Shown here piece by piece: positions 1 through 7,529 of a stretch of DNA of 64,000 nt; positions within the stretch are counted from its first letter, which is position 1; each line of letters begins with the position of its first letter. A model generated the notes under the pieces. The model worked only from the letters and a program-made list of their open reading frames with translations. It searched no databases and had not been told where the DNA came from. Source of the stretch: Martinezella tropici (lineage in GTDB: Bacteria; Pseudomonadota; Alphaproteobacteria; Rhizobiales; Rhizobiaceae); NCBI GenBank assembly GCA_000799755.1, contig JUHI01000005.1, positions 248,001 to 312,000 on the forward strand, in the 5' to 3' direction. A program made the translations under genes and the position numbers.

Positions 1-81
1 AAGCTGACCGCATCGGATGCCACAAACGTAGCCGCCTGGGCCGCCGCCGATAATAAGGACTTTGGTTTTGATCTGTTTCAT
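1..81 (-). CDS. lpdA: Dihydrolipoamide dehydrogenase (E3), N-terminal fragment
   Basis: Only the first 27 codons lie in the window; the gene runs off the left edge. E3 is the FAD flavoprotein that reoxidises the lipoyl arms of E2 and passes electrons to NAD. The visible peptide starts MKQIKTKVLIIGGGPGG, which is a beta strand followed by the GxGxxG dinucleotide-binding loop at about residues 11-17. The start lies two bases past the E2 stop, so this is the last visible gene of the bkd operon. The family call rests on this short motif plus position; the operon order E1-E2-E3 makes it nearly certain. Confidence 0.85.
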   Translation of the reverse strand, partial: MKQIKTKVLIIGGGPGGYVCGIRCGQL

Positions 82-83
82 GT

Positions 84-1424
84 TCAGCGTCCGATAAAGA
101 TCATCGCGGGCGTCTCCAGCAGCGTCTTGAGGCGCTGGATGAATTTTGCCGCATCCCAGCCGTCGATCACCCTATGGTCGAAGCTCGCGGAAATATTCAT
201 CATCGTTCGCGGGACGAACTGCTGACCGTCCCACATGGGGCGCACGGCCATCTTGTTGACGCCAAGGATCGCCACTTCCGGATGATTGATGATTGGCGTC
301 GTGGCCAATGCGCCGAGCGGACCGAGCGAGCTGATGGTGAAGGTCGACCCGCTCAGTTCCTCGCGCGTCGCCTTTCCGGTGCGCGCCGCTTCGGCGAGAC
401 GCGCGATTTCCCGCGCGGCCGCAAAGGGCTCCAATGCCTCGGCATGCCGCAGCACCGGCACGACAAGCCCAGACTCGGTCATCGTGGCAATACCTAGGTG
501 CAGGCCAGCAAAGCGGGTAATCACGCCTGCCTCGTCGTCGAAGTGAGCATTCATTTCCGGATGATCCGGCATCGCCTTGGCAAGAGCGGCGATGATGAAG
601 GGCAACACGGTCAGCTTCGGTTTCTCGCCCCGGTCGGCATTCAGCTTTCCGCGCAGATCCTCCAGAGAGGTGACGTCGACCTCCTCGATCACCGTGATAT
701 GCGCGATCCGCGCGTTGGCGAGCGACATCCGTTCGGCAATTTTCCGGCGAAGGCCGATCACCTTGATCTGCTGCTCGCCGCTGCGGCGGCTTTCGGCACG
801 AGGCGCCTCAGCCACCTTCGATCGCGAGCCGCTCTGTTGGAAGACGGCGTCGAGGTCCTCGTGCGAAATCCGGCCCGCAGGGCCTGTTCCCTTGACCTGC
901 CGAAGATCGACGCCGGCGTTTCGCGCACGCCAGCGAACTGACGGCGCGGCAAGCGGCTCCTCGCCTTCCGGACGGGGAGCCGTGGCCGGGCCACGGGGCG
1001 TGGAAGGAGCCACGTCGGAAGGCGTAATGGTAGCTGAGGACGCAGCCGGTATTTCCGATCTCTCGCTTTCCTCGGATGACTTGTCCGAAAGCTGTACGCG
1101 ATCCGCCTCCTCGTGACCCCTTTCCGGCGCTACAGGTTCGTCGCTGTAAACGGCGTTCGCGACGTCGGCTGTCTGCGTGCCCTCCGCAACCTCGATGCGG
1201 ACCAGCTCGGAGCCGACCGCGAGCGTATCCCCGACCTGGCATCCCAAGGCGACGATCGTCCCGTGATACAGCGACGGAATTTCCACCGTCGCCTTGTCGG
1301 TCATGACGGCCGCGATCACGTCATCCTCGCGAATATCCGACCCAACCGCGACCTGCCATTCGAGCAGCTCGACCTGCGTGATGCCTTCCCCGATATCGGG
1401 CAGCTTAATCGACAGAATTGGCAT
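84..1424 (-). CDS. bkdB: Branched-chain 2-oxoacid dehydrogenase E2 (lipoyl acyltransferase)
   Basis: This 446-residue protein is the core of the branched-chain 2-oxoacid dehydrogenase complex and transfers the acyl group from the lipoyl arm to CoA. The N-terminal lipoyl domain (residues 1-80) carries MTDKATVEIPS with the lipoylated lysine at 44. A Pro/Ala/Ser-rich linker leads to a peripheral E3/E1-binding domain near 160-195 (GTGPAGRISHEDL). The catalytic domain ends with the HxxxDG motif (DHRVIDGW, His near 417). One lipoyl domain is usual for bacterial BkdB. It starts directly after the E1 beta stop codon, so translation is probably coupled. The linker and the IGEGI start separate it from pyruvate-type E2 only loosely; the operon context makes the branched-chain assignment. 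Confidence 0.93.
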   Translation of the reverse strand: MPILSIKLPDIGEGITQVELLEWQVAVGSDIREDDVIAAVMTDKATVEIPSLYHGTIVALGCQVGDTLAVGSELVRIEVAEGTQTADVANAVYSDEPVAPERGHEEADRVQLSDKSSEESERSEIPAASSATITPSDVAPSTPRGPATAPRPEGEEPLAAPSVRWRARNAGVDLRQVKGTGPAGRISHEDLDAVFQQSGSRSKVAEAPRAESRRSGEQQIKVIGLRRKIAERMSLANARIAHITVIEEVDVTSLEDLRGKLNADRGEKPKLTVLPFIIAALAKAMPDHPEMNAHFDDEAGVITRFAGLHLGIATMTESGLVVPVLRHAEALEPFAAAREIARLAEAARTGKATREELSGSTFTISSLGPLGALATTPIINHPEVAILGVNKMAVRPMWDGQQFVPRTMMNISASFDHRVIDGWDAAKFIQRLKTLLETPAMIFIGR

Positions 1425-2438
1425 CTATGCCTCCATCGTCTTCTTGATCGCGCGGGCGACACGCTCGACGCTCGGAAAATAATCCCACTCCTGCGCAAGG
1501 GGATATGGGGCATCCCAGCCCGTTACCCGCAGGATCGGCGCCTTCAGGTGCCAGAAGCACGCCTCCTGAACCTCGGCGATCAACTCGGCTCCGAAACCGC
1601 TCGTGCGGGTCGCTTCGTGGAGGACCAGGCAACGCCCCGTCTTCTTGACGGAGGCCTCGATGGTCTCGTGGTCGAGCGGGAGGAGCGTTCTCAGGTCGAC
1701 GATCTCTGCGTCGACACCGCTTGCCTTGGCTGCGGCCTCGGCAACATAGACCATCGTGCCATAGGCAAGGATCGTCAGCTGCGTTCCCGGGCGGCGGATG
1801 GATGCCTTTCCGAGCTCTATCCGGAAATAACCCGGCGAAACCTCGCCGTCGGGATGGGAAGACCAACTGAGCGACGAGCCCGAATGATTGCCGTAGAACG
1901 GCCCGTTATAGAGCCGCTTCGGCTCCAGAAAGATGACCGGGTCGGGATCTTCAATTGCGGCGATGAGCAGGCCTTTGGCGTCCCGCGGCGTCGATGGCAC
2001 AACCACCTTCAACCCGGCAACGTGCGTAAAGAGCGCCTCAGGGCTCTGGCTATGGGTCTGCCCGCCGAAGATGCCTCCCCCCGTTGGCATGCGAACGACG
2101 AGGGGGCAGGTAAATTGCTCGTTCGAACGATATCTGAGGCGGGCAGCTTCCTGGGTAATCTGATCATAGGCGGGATACATGTAGTCGGCGAACTGGATTT
2201 CCACACAGGGCTTCATTCCCTGAGCGGCCATACCGACAGCCAATCCGACGATTGCGCTCTCGTTGATCGGCGTGTCGAATACACGCTCTTCACCGAACTT
2301 CGCCTGCAGGCCGGAGGTGCATCGGAACACCCCGCCGAAATAACCGACATCCTCTCCGAATATGATGACGGCCGGATCGCGTGCCAGCATGACGTCCATC
2401 GCATCGCGCAACGCTTCAATCATCGACATTGCCGGCAT
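1425..2438 (-). CDS. bkdA2: Branched-chain 2-oxoacid dehydrogenase E1 beta subunit
   Basis: A 337-residue transketolase-type beta subunit that forms the E1 heterotetramer with the gene just upstream. Visible family signatures are FGEDVGYFGGVF near residues 27-38, the stretch GEERVFDTPINESAIVG, and the C-terminal transketolase domain (VDLRTLLPLD, then GFGAELIAEVQE). E1 decarboxylates the oxoacids of valine, leucine and isoleucine with TPP and acylates the lipoyl arm of E2. The first ATG is one base from the E1 alpha stop; a second ATG three codons in (MSMIEAL) is an alternative start. Length is normal. Confidence 0.94.
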   Translation of the reverse strand: MPAMSMIEALRDAMDVMLARDPAVIIFGEDVGYFGGVFRCTSGLQAKFGEERVFDTPINESAIVGLAVGMAAQGMKPCVEIQFADYMYPAYDQITQEAARLRYRSNEQFTCPLVVRMPTGGGIFGGQTHSQSPEALFTHVAGLKVVVPSTPRDAKGLLIAAIEDPDPVIFLEPKRLYNGPFYGNHSGSSLSWSSHPDGEVSPGYFRIELGKASIRRPGTQLTILAYGTMVYVAEAAAKASGVDAEIVDLRTLLPLDHETIEASVKKTGRCLVLHEATRTSGFGAELIAEVQEACFWHLKAPILRVTGWDAPYPLAQEWDYFPSVERVARAIKKTMEA

Positions 2439-2439
2439 A

Positions 2440-3675
2440 TCAGTATCCCATTTCCTGGCGTTGACGACGCAGATGTTCCGGCATCTCGGCGTAAACGCCT
2501 CTGAATATCTCCGCCGGCGACAAGGGCTGCGGGTTCACGAAGGTGCCGTGGCTTTCGACCAGTTTCTGCGCCTGCATGACCTCATCCACGATTTCAGCTT
2601 CGGCCTGAATGTGGCGCTCCTCGCTCCATTGACCTTCGACGATCAGATGCTCTTTCAGCCTTTCGATCGGATCGCCGAGCGGCCATGCAAGCGCCTCGTC
2701 CTTCGGCCGATAGGCCGAGGGATCGTCGGAGGTCGAATGCGCCCCGACGCGGTACGTAAACCACTCGATCAACACAGGTCCGAGACCGGAGCGGACCCGC
2801 TGCAGCGCCCATCTCGAGGCAGCCACAACCGCCAGATAGTCGTTGCCGTCCACCCTTAAGGCGGGAACCCCGTAGCCAAGGGCGCGCGACGCATACGTCC
2901 GGCCGGCCCCGGAGGCGACGCCGGTATAGGTCGAAATTGCCCACTGATTGTTGACGACATTCAGAACAATCGGCGGCTGGTAGACGGAGGCGCAGAGAAG
3001 GCCGCTGTGAAAATCATTGGATGCCGTCGCGCCATCTCCTATCCAGCCCGCGGCGATGCTGTCGCTGTTTTGCAGCGCGCATGCCATGGCCCAGCCAACG
3101 GCTTGCACGAACTGGGTTCCAAGGTTGCCCGAGATCGAGAAATATCCGTAGTCGCGGGCCGAATGCATGGTGGGGAGTTGCCGACCCCCGATGGGATCAA
3201 GCCGATTGCCATAGATCTGCCCCATAAGGCTTTCGATCGGATACTCGGCGGCCACCAGCAAGGACTGCTGCCGATATGTCGGGAAATTCATGTCTCCCGG
3301 CCGCAGCTGCCGCTGGAAGGCGCATCCGATCGCTTCCTCGCCGGCGCATTGCAGATAGAAGGAAGTCTTGCCTTGCCGCTGTGCGTTGAGAAGCCGCTTG
3401 TCGATCGCGCGCATGCGCAGCATATCCCGGAGGCCGCGCCGAAGCTCGTCTGCCGACAGATCCTCCAGCAGAGCCACCCACGGCCCGACCGCGCGACCGT
3501 CTGCATCGAGAATGCGGACCATCCCCTCGGCGTATGGCCGTGAATTCTCGGCCGTCAGATCCACAGGCGGCACATCAAGTGTCCCGGCAGGCGGTATCCT
3601 TATCCTGGAGAAATCGGGGGTCTCGCTCGGCCGGGCCGGCGGATGCGGATGGTTCAGTCTTTTCGCCAAGGTCAT
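2440..3675 (-). CDS. bkdA1: Branched-chain 2-oxoacid dehydrogenase E1 alpha subunit
   Basis: A 411-residue TPP-binding alpha subunit. The TPP motif begins GDGATASNDFHSG at about residue 213 and closes with NNQWAIST near 243. An N-terminal extension of about 60 residues (FSRIRIPPAGTL) and the segment TSFYLQCAGEEA are typical of bacterial BkdA1 rather than PdhA. The region GAHSTSDDPSAYR matches the phosphorylation-loop area of the family. Its start codon overlaps the stop of the upstream SDR as ATGA, which implies translational coupling. It acts in the cytoplasm on 2-oxoisovalerate and its leucine and isoleucine counterparts. Confidence 0.95.
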   Translation of the reverse strand: MTLAKRLNHPHPPARPSETPDFSRIRIPPAGTLDVPPVDLTAENSRPYAEGMVRILDADGRAVGPWVALLEDLSADELRRGLRDMLRMRAIDKRLLNAQRQGKTSFYLQCAGEEAIGCAFQRQLRPGDMNFPTYRQQSLLVAAEYPIESLMGQIYGNRLDPIGGRQLPTMHSARDYGYFSISGNLGTQFVQAVGWAMACALQNSDSIAAGWIGDGATASNDFHSGLLCASVYQPPIVLNVVNNQWAISTYTGVASGAGRTYASRALGYGVPALRVDGNDYLAVVAASRWALQRVRSGLGPVLIEWFTYRVGAHSTSDDPSAYRPKDEALAWPLGDPIERLKEHLIVEGQWSEERHIQAEAEIVDEVMQAQKLVESHGTFVNPQPLSPAEIFRGVYAEMPEHLRRQRQEMGY

Positions 3676-4439
3676 TTCGAACCCATCCTCACCGCTGCAT
3701 CGAGACGAATGATTTCTCCATTGATCATCGGATTTTCGACGATGTGCCGGACCAGCGATGCAAATTCCTCGGGCCGGCCGAGACGGCGCGGAAACTCGGC
3801 CGTCTGGACAAGGGCTTCCTGCACCTCCGCGGAAAATCCGCTGACCATCTGCGTTGCGAAGATACCGGGCGCTATCGCGGCAACCCGAATGCCCGACTTT
3901 GCCAGATCACGCGCCATCGGCAGCGTCATTCCGACGATGCCGGCCTTTGACGCAGCATAGGCGATCTGACCGATCTGCCCCTCGAAAGCGGCGATCGACG
4001 CAGTATTGATGATGACGCCTCTTTCCCCATCGTCACCGATCGGCTCGCCGCCGCTCATTCCCGCGGCGGACTGGGAGGCGACATTGAACGAGCCGACAAG
4101 ATTGACCGAGACGACCTTTGCAAACAGGCCGGGATCATGGGGTAGCCCCTTCGAGACCGTGCGCGCCGCCGGCGCAATTCCGGCACAGTTGATGCAGATC
4201 CTCTCCTGTCCGTGGAGGGACCGAACCTGCTCCAGTGCGGCCGTGACCGAGAGAGAATCGGCGACGTCGCATCTGGCGAATGATGCGCCGATCTCCTTGG
4301 CAAAGGCGGCGCCGGCTTCGGCATTCAGATCGAGTATGCCAACGGGAATACCGGCTGACGCCAGCATGCGCGCGACTGCAGCGCCGAGTCCGGACGAGCC
4401 GCCGGTGACGATGGCCGGAGTGTTGGTTCCGAGATTCAT
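3672..4439 (-). CDS. SDR, probable 2-methyl-3-hydroxybutyryl-CoA dehydrogenase
   Basis: A 255-residue classical short-chain dehydrogenase with the NAD loop TGGSSGLG near residue 12 and the active-site pair YAASKAG with the upstream serine (NTASIAAFEGQIGQ). Sequence style (INGEIIRLDAAVRMGSK, DLAKSGIRVAAIAPGIF) fits the HSD17B10 / 3-hydroxyacyl-CoA dehydrogenase type 2 group, which oxidises the isoleucine intermediate 2-methyl-3-hydroxybutyryl-CoA. I chose the ATG at 4439 because it overlaps the acyl-CoA dehydrogenase stop as ATGA and places the Rossmann loop at the right distance; a longer reading frame upstream lies inside the neighbour. The substrate is inferred from the operon. Confidence 0.88.
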   Translation of the reverse strand: MNLGTNTPAIVTGGSSGLGAAVARMLASAGIPVGILDLNAEAGAAFAKEIGASFARCDVADSLSVTAALEQVRSLHGQERICINCAGIAPAARTVSKGLPHDPGLFAKVVSVNLVGSFNVASQSAAGMSGGEPIGDDGERGVIINTASIAAFEGQIGQIAYAASKAGIVGMTLPMARDLAKSGIRVAAIAPGIFATQMVSGFSAEVQEALVQTAEFPRRLGRPEEFASLVRHIVENPMINGEIIRLDAAVRMGSK

Positions 4440-5587
4440 GATTTCAACCTCTTGAGAAGTTCCCTCGAAATATTGATCTTCTGGACATCCGACGTACCCT
4501 CGTAGATCTGGCAGACCCGCACGTCCCGATAGATCCTCTCGAGCGGATAGTCCTGCAAATAGCCGTAGCCGCCCAGTATCTGGATCGCATCGGACGTCAC
4601 GCGCTCGGCGATCTCGCTCGCAAACAGCTTTGCGATCGACGCCTCCCGCAGGCATGGGAGACCGGCGTCCTTGAGACGTGCGGCATTCAGGGTGAGCTGC
4701 GTCGCAGCCTCCAGCTGCATATCCATGTCGGCCAATCGGAACGCAACGGCCTGATGCTCGACCAGCGCCTTTCCGAACGTCTTGCGATCCAGCGCATAGC
4801 GCGCCGCATAGTCGAACGCCGCCCGCGCCATGCCGACCGATTGGGACGCTATGCCGATCCTGCCTGATTCCAGCGACGACAGCGCTATCGCCAGGCCCTG
4901 CCCCTCTTCGCCCAACAACGCATCCCGGCCGACATGGACATCGTCGAATGTCAGCGGGCAGGTATCGGAAGCTTTTTGCCCCATCTTATGTTCGGGAGGG
5001 CCGACGGTCAGGCCGGGTGTGTCCTGAGGTACGTAGAATGCGGAAAGCCCCTTCTTTCCGGCTGCCGCGTCGGTCACTGCAAAGACGATCGTCGCTCCGC
5101 CGATCCGGGCCGACGTTATGAACTGCTTTGTGCCGTTGATCACATAGCCGTCGCCGGATCTCCGAGCGGTTGCCTTGATGGCGGCGGCATCGCTGCCCGT
5201 GTCAGGCTCTGTAAGCGCAAAGCAACCGATGAAGGCGCCGCGAGCGGCAGGCTCCAACCAGCGCTCCTTCTGTTCGGGCGAGCCGAAACGTTGAAGGATC
5301 GCCAGGAAGGGAGCGTTGTGAACCGACATCATCGTGGAAACAGCGCCATCGCCGCCCGCAATCTCCATCAGCGCAAGTGCGTAGGATACATAGTCCGCCC
5401 CTGCCCCGCCGGATTCTATCGGGACGGTCATTCCGAGAAATCCGAGCTCGCCCAATTCATTGATGATATCCGCCTCGATCCGCCCCGCCTTTTCGCGCTC
5501 GGCGGCCTTGGGAGCCAAACGCGCCTGTGCGAACTTGCGCGCGATGTCCTGGATCATCCCTTGTTCATCGTTCAGAATCGCACTCAT
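4436..5587 (-). CDS. Acyl-CoA dehydrogenase, short/branched-chain type
   Basis: A 383-residue FAD enzyme that makes the alpha,beta double bond of acyl-CoA thioesters and passes electrons to ETF. Visible signatures are CFALTEPDTGSDAAAI (first PROSITE-type motif), FGKALVEHQAV, QILGGYGYLQDYPLERIYRD, and the catalytic glutamate in IYEGTSDVQ at about residue 363. Placement between a thiolase and an HSD17B10-like dehydrogenase suggests 2-methylbutyryl-CoA or isobutyryl-CoA as substrate. The ATG at 5587 shares one base with the thiolase stop (TGATG), so the longer upstream frame is not needed. Confidence 0.93.
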   Translation of the reverse strand: MSAILNDEQGMIQDIARKFAQARLAPKAAEREKAGRIEADIINELGELGFLGMTVPIESGGAGADYVSYALALMEIAGGDGAVSTMMSVHNAPFLAILQRFGSPEQKERWLEPAARGAFIGCFALTEPDTGSDAAAIKATARRSGDGYVINGTKQFITSARIGGATIVFAVTDAAAGKKGLSAFYVPQDTPGLTVGPPEHKMGQKASDTCPLTFDDVHVGRDALLGEEGQGLAIALSSLESGRIGIASQSVGMARAAFDYAARYALDRKTFGKALVEHQAVAFRLADMDMQLEAATQLTLNAARLKDAGLPCLREASIAKLFASEIAERVTSDAIQILGGYGYLQDYPLERIYRDVRVCQIYEGTSDVQKINISRELLKRLKS

Positions 5588-6768
5588 CAGGCTCTCCTCT
5601 CGATTGCGATTGCCAGTGCCTCGCCGCCGCCGATGCAGATTGCCGCAATACCTCGCTTCAGCGAGCGCTCTTCCAGCGCATGCAGCAATGTGACGATGAT
5701 CCTTGCGCCGGATGCTCCGATGGGATGGCCGAGCGCGCATGCCCCGCCATTCACGTTCAGCCGCTCCCGGGGGATGCCCATTTCCGTCATGAATGCCAAT
5801 GCGACGACTGCAAAGGCCTCGTTTACCTCCCACAGGTCGACATCGCTCGACGCCCAGTTGAGCTTGGCCAGCAGCTTGCGGGCGGCAAAAACGGGAGCTG
5901 TCGTGAACCATCCCGGCTCCTGCGCATGGGAGGCAGCACCCGCAATCCATGCACGCGGGGCGAGGCCGTTGGCCTCAATGGCATCGCCGCTCGCCAAAAC
6001 CAGAGCGGCAGCTCCGTCGGAAATCGATGAGGCGCTTGCCGCGGTAATCGTACCACCAGCGACAAAAGCAGGCTTCAGCGTGGGGATCTTCTCCGGCTTG
6101 GCGGCTCGCGGCTGTTCGTCGGAGCCCACGACGACCTCGGCCTGCCTCCCCTTCACTTTTACGGCGACGATCTCTCTGTTGAATGCACCGCGCTGTTCCG
6201 CCGCCAGGGATAAGGACAGGGATTCAAGCGCGTACTGATCCTGCTGCTTGCGGGCGAACTGATACTGGCTTGCACAGTCCTCCGCGAATTTCCCCATGGA
6301 GGCGCCGGTCTCGTAGGCGTCCTGCAGGCCGTCGAAGGCCATATGATCGATCAGCGCGACGTCCCCCAATCTGTGCCCCTTGCGGGATGACCGCAGAAGA
6401 TGCGGAGCATTCGACATGCTTTCCATGCCGCCGGCCACGACGACATCCGCGGCGCCGGCCGAAAGGTCTCGAAATCCGTCAATGACCGCCTTCATTCCCG
6501 AACCGCAAACTTTGCTGATCGCTGTCGCCGGGACGGAGAAAGGCAATCCGCCGGCGACGCCTGCCTGCCTCGCGGGGGCCTGGCCGACGCCCGCAGGCAG
6601 CACGATCCCCATCAGGGTCTGATCTATGCGATTGGGATCGAGGGAAATGTCACTGAGCGCACCGGCGATGGCCGCCCCGCCCAGCTCGACGGCCGAAAGT
6701 GCGGAAAGCTCTCCCAGAAAAGCGCCCATGGGCGTGCGCTTCGCCGCGATGATTGCGACATTCGTCAT
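5587..6768 (-). CDS. Acetyl-CoA C-acyltransferase (thiolase)
   Basis: A 393-residue thiolase with all catalytic parts: the acyl-accepting cysteine at residue 88 in SKVCGSGMK, the His motif GGACALGHPIGASG, and the C-terminal general-base cysteine in AAICIGGGEA. Family members cleave 3-oxoacyl-CoA or condense two acetyl-CoA. As first gene of the bkd operon it most simply cleaves 2-methylacetoacetyl-CoA to acetyl-CoA and propionyl-CoA, the last step of isoleucine breakdown. A purine-rich ribosome site (GGAGGAGC on the minus strand) sits just before the ATG. A general acetoacetyl-CoA thiolase is the alternative. Confidence 0.93.
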   Translation of the reverse strand: MTNVAIIAAKRTPMGAFLGELSALSAVELGGAAIAGALSDISLDPNRIDQTLMGIVLPAGVGQAPARQAGVAGGLPFSVPATAISKVCGSGMKAVIDGFRDLSAGAADVVVAGGMESMSNAPHLLRSSRKGHRLGDVALIDHMAFDGLQDAYETGASMGKFAEDCASQYQFARKQQDQYALESLSLSLAAEQRGAFNREIVAVKVKGRQAEVVVGSDEQPRAAKPEKIPTLKPAFVAGGTITAASASSISDGAAALVLASGDAIEANGLAPRAWIAGAASHAQEPGWFTTAPVFAARKLLAKLNWASSDVDLWEVNEAFAVVALAFMTEMGIPRERLNVNGGACALGHPIGASGARIIVTLLHALEERSLKRGIAAICIGGGEALAIAIERRA

Positions 6769-6898
6769 TGTTGCTCCTCCTCAACACCAACACGGCCATT
6801 ATAGACCCATCCTTGCGCATATTCCTATCGACCTTTATTGGGATTACGATGAAGTGAGCATAATCCATGCTCAAATCCAGAAAAATGGAACATGTTTC
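6769..6898. promoter_or_regulatory. Divergent promoter region, bkd operon / bkdR
   Basis: This 130-base gap separates the bkd operon (leftward) from its probable Lrp-type regulator (rightward) and must hold both promoters. Inside it, 6855-6873 is a perfect inverted repeat, TGAGCAT, five bases, ATGCTCA. Lrp/AsnC proteins bind such 15-bp-scale dyads, so it is a good candidate operator. No convincing -10/-35 pair was assigned by eye. Confidence 0.5.
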
Positions 6899-7360
6899 AT
6901 GCGCACGCTCGATGAAACCGATCTAAAGATTCTTCGTACCTTGCAGAAGGACGGAAGCCTCACCGTTTCCGAGATTGCCGAGCGAGTGGGAATATCGCAG
7001 TCCCCCTGCTCGCGCAGGATCATCCAAATGCAAGAGGATGGTGTTATCCTCGGCAGAACGGTGGCTCTCGACGCTCGAAAACTGGGATTCAATACGACGG
7101 TTGTCGCACGCGTGAAGCTGCGTACCCACGAGCGTTCTGCCCTGGAGGATTTCAAGCTTGCAGTGCAGAAAATCCCCGAAGTGCAGATGGCAGTATTGAT
7201 GCTCGGAGACTTCGACTACCACTTGCACGTGGTCGTCCGCGATATCGACCATTATCAATCCCTGCTCCAGGACAAGCTCCTCTCGCTGCCCGGAGTTCGG
7301 GAAATGCAAAGCTCCGTCATTCTGGAGACGGTCAAGAATACGACCGCATTGCCGCTTTAG
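6899..7360 (+). CDS. bkdR: Lrp/AsnC-family regulator, probable bkd activator
   Basis: A 153-residue regulator. The N-terminal helix-turn-helix is seen in LDETDLKILRTLQKDG followed by VSEIAERVGISQSPCSRRI (residues 4-45); the C-terminal RAM/AsnC ligand domain follows (VARVKLRTHE through MLGDFDYHLHVVVRDID). The ATG at 6899 gives the usual family length; longer frames upstream add only non-conserved sequence. Divergent placement next to branched-chain oxoacid dehydrogenase genes is the standard arrangement of bkdR, where the protein activates the operon in response to branched-chain amino acids. That response is known from the family and inferred here. Confidence 0.9.
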   Translation: MRTLDETDLKILRTLQKDGSLTVSEIAERVGISQSPCSRRIIQMQEDGVILGRTVALDARKLGFNTTVVARVKLRTHERSALEDFKLAVQKIPEVQMAVLMLGDFDYHLHVVVRDIDHYQSLLQDKLLSLPGVREMQSSVILETVKNTTALPL

Positions 7361-7457
7361 CCGGGCGCTCCGAGATTTCCGTCGTAGGCGGCCACCTCGG
7401 AGCGCCGCCGAGGTCTACGATCTTCTCTTCAGAGCAAAGGCTGCCGCACTTTTCGCA

Positions 7458-7490
7458 TAAAAAAACCGCCGCAGGTTTCTGCGGCGGTCT
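7458..7490 (-). terminator. Intrinsic terminator of the outer-membrane efflux gene
   Basis: On the minus strand a 10-bp GC-rich stem (7465-7474 with 7479-7488, loop of four) is followed by a run of eight T. It lies 40 bases past the stop of the gene at 7530. This is a textbook rho-independent terminator; the short T stretch on the plus side may also let it stop bkdR transcripts. Confidence 0.9.
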
Positions 7491-7529
7491 TTGACTTCAG
7501 CGATACGCCCACCTAAGCGGGCGGTATCG

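Noticed and set aside
4934..6238. 434-codon plus-strand frame
   Set aside because: Opposite two well-supported enzymes (acyl-CoA dehydrogenase and thiolase); no ribosome site or family.
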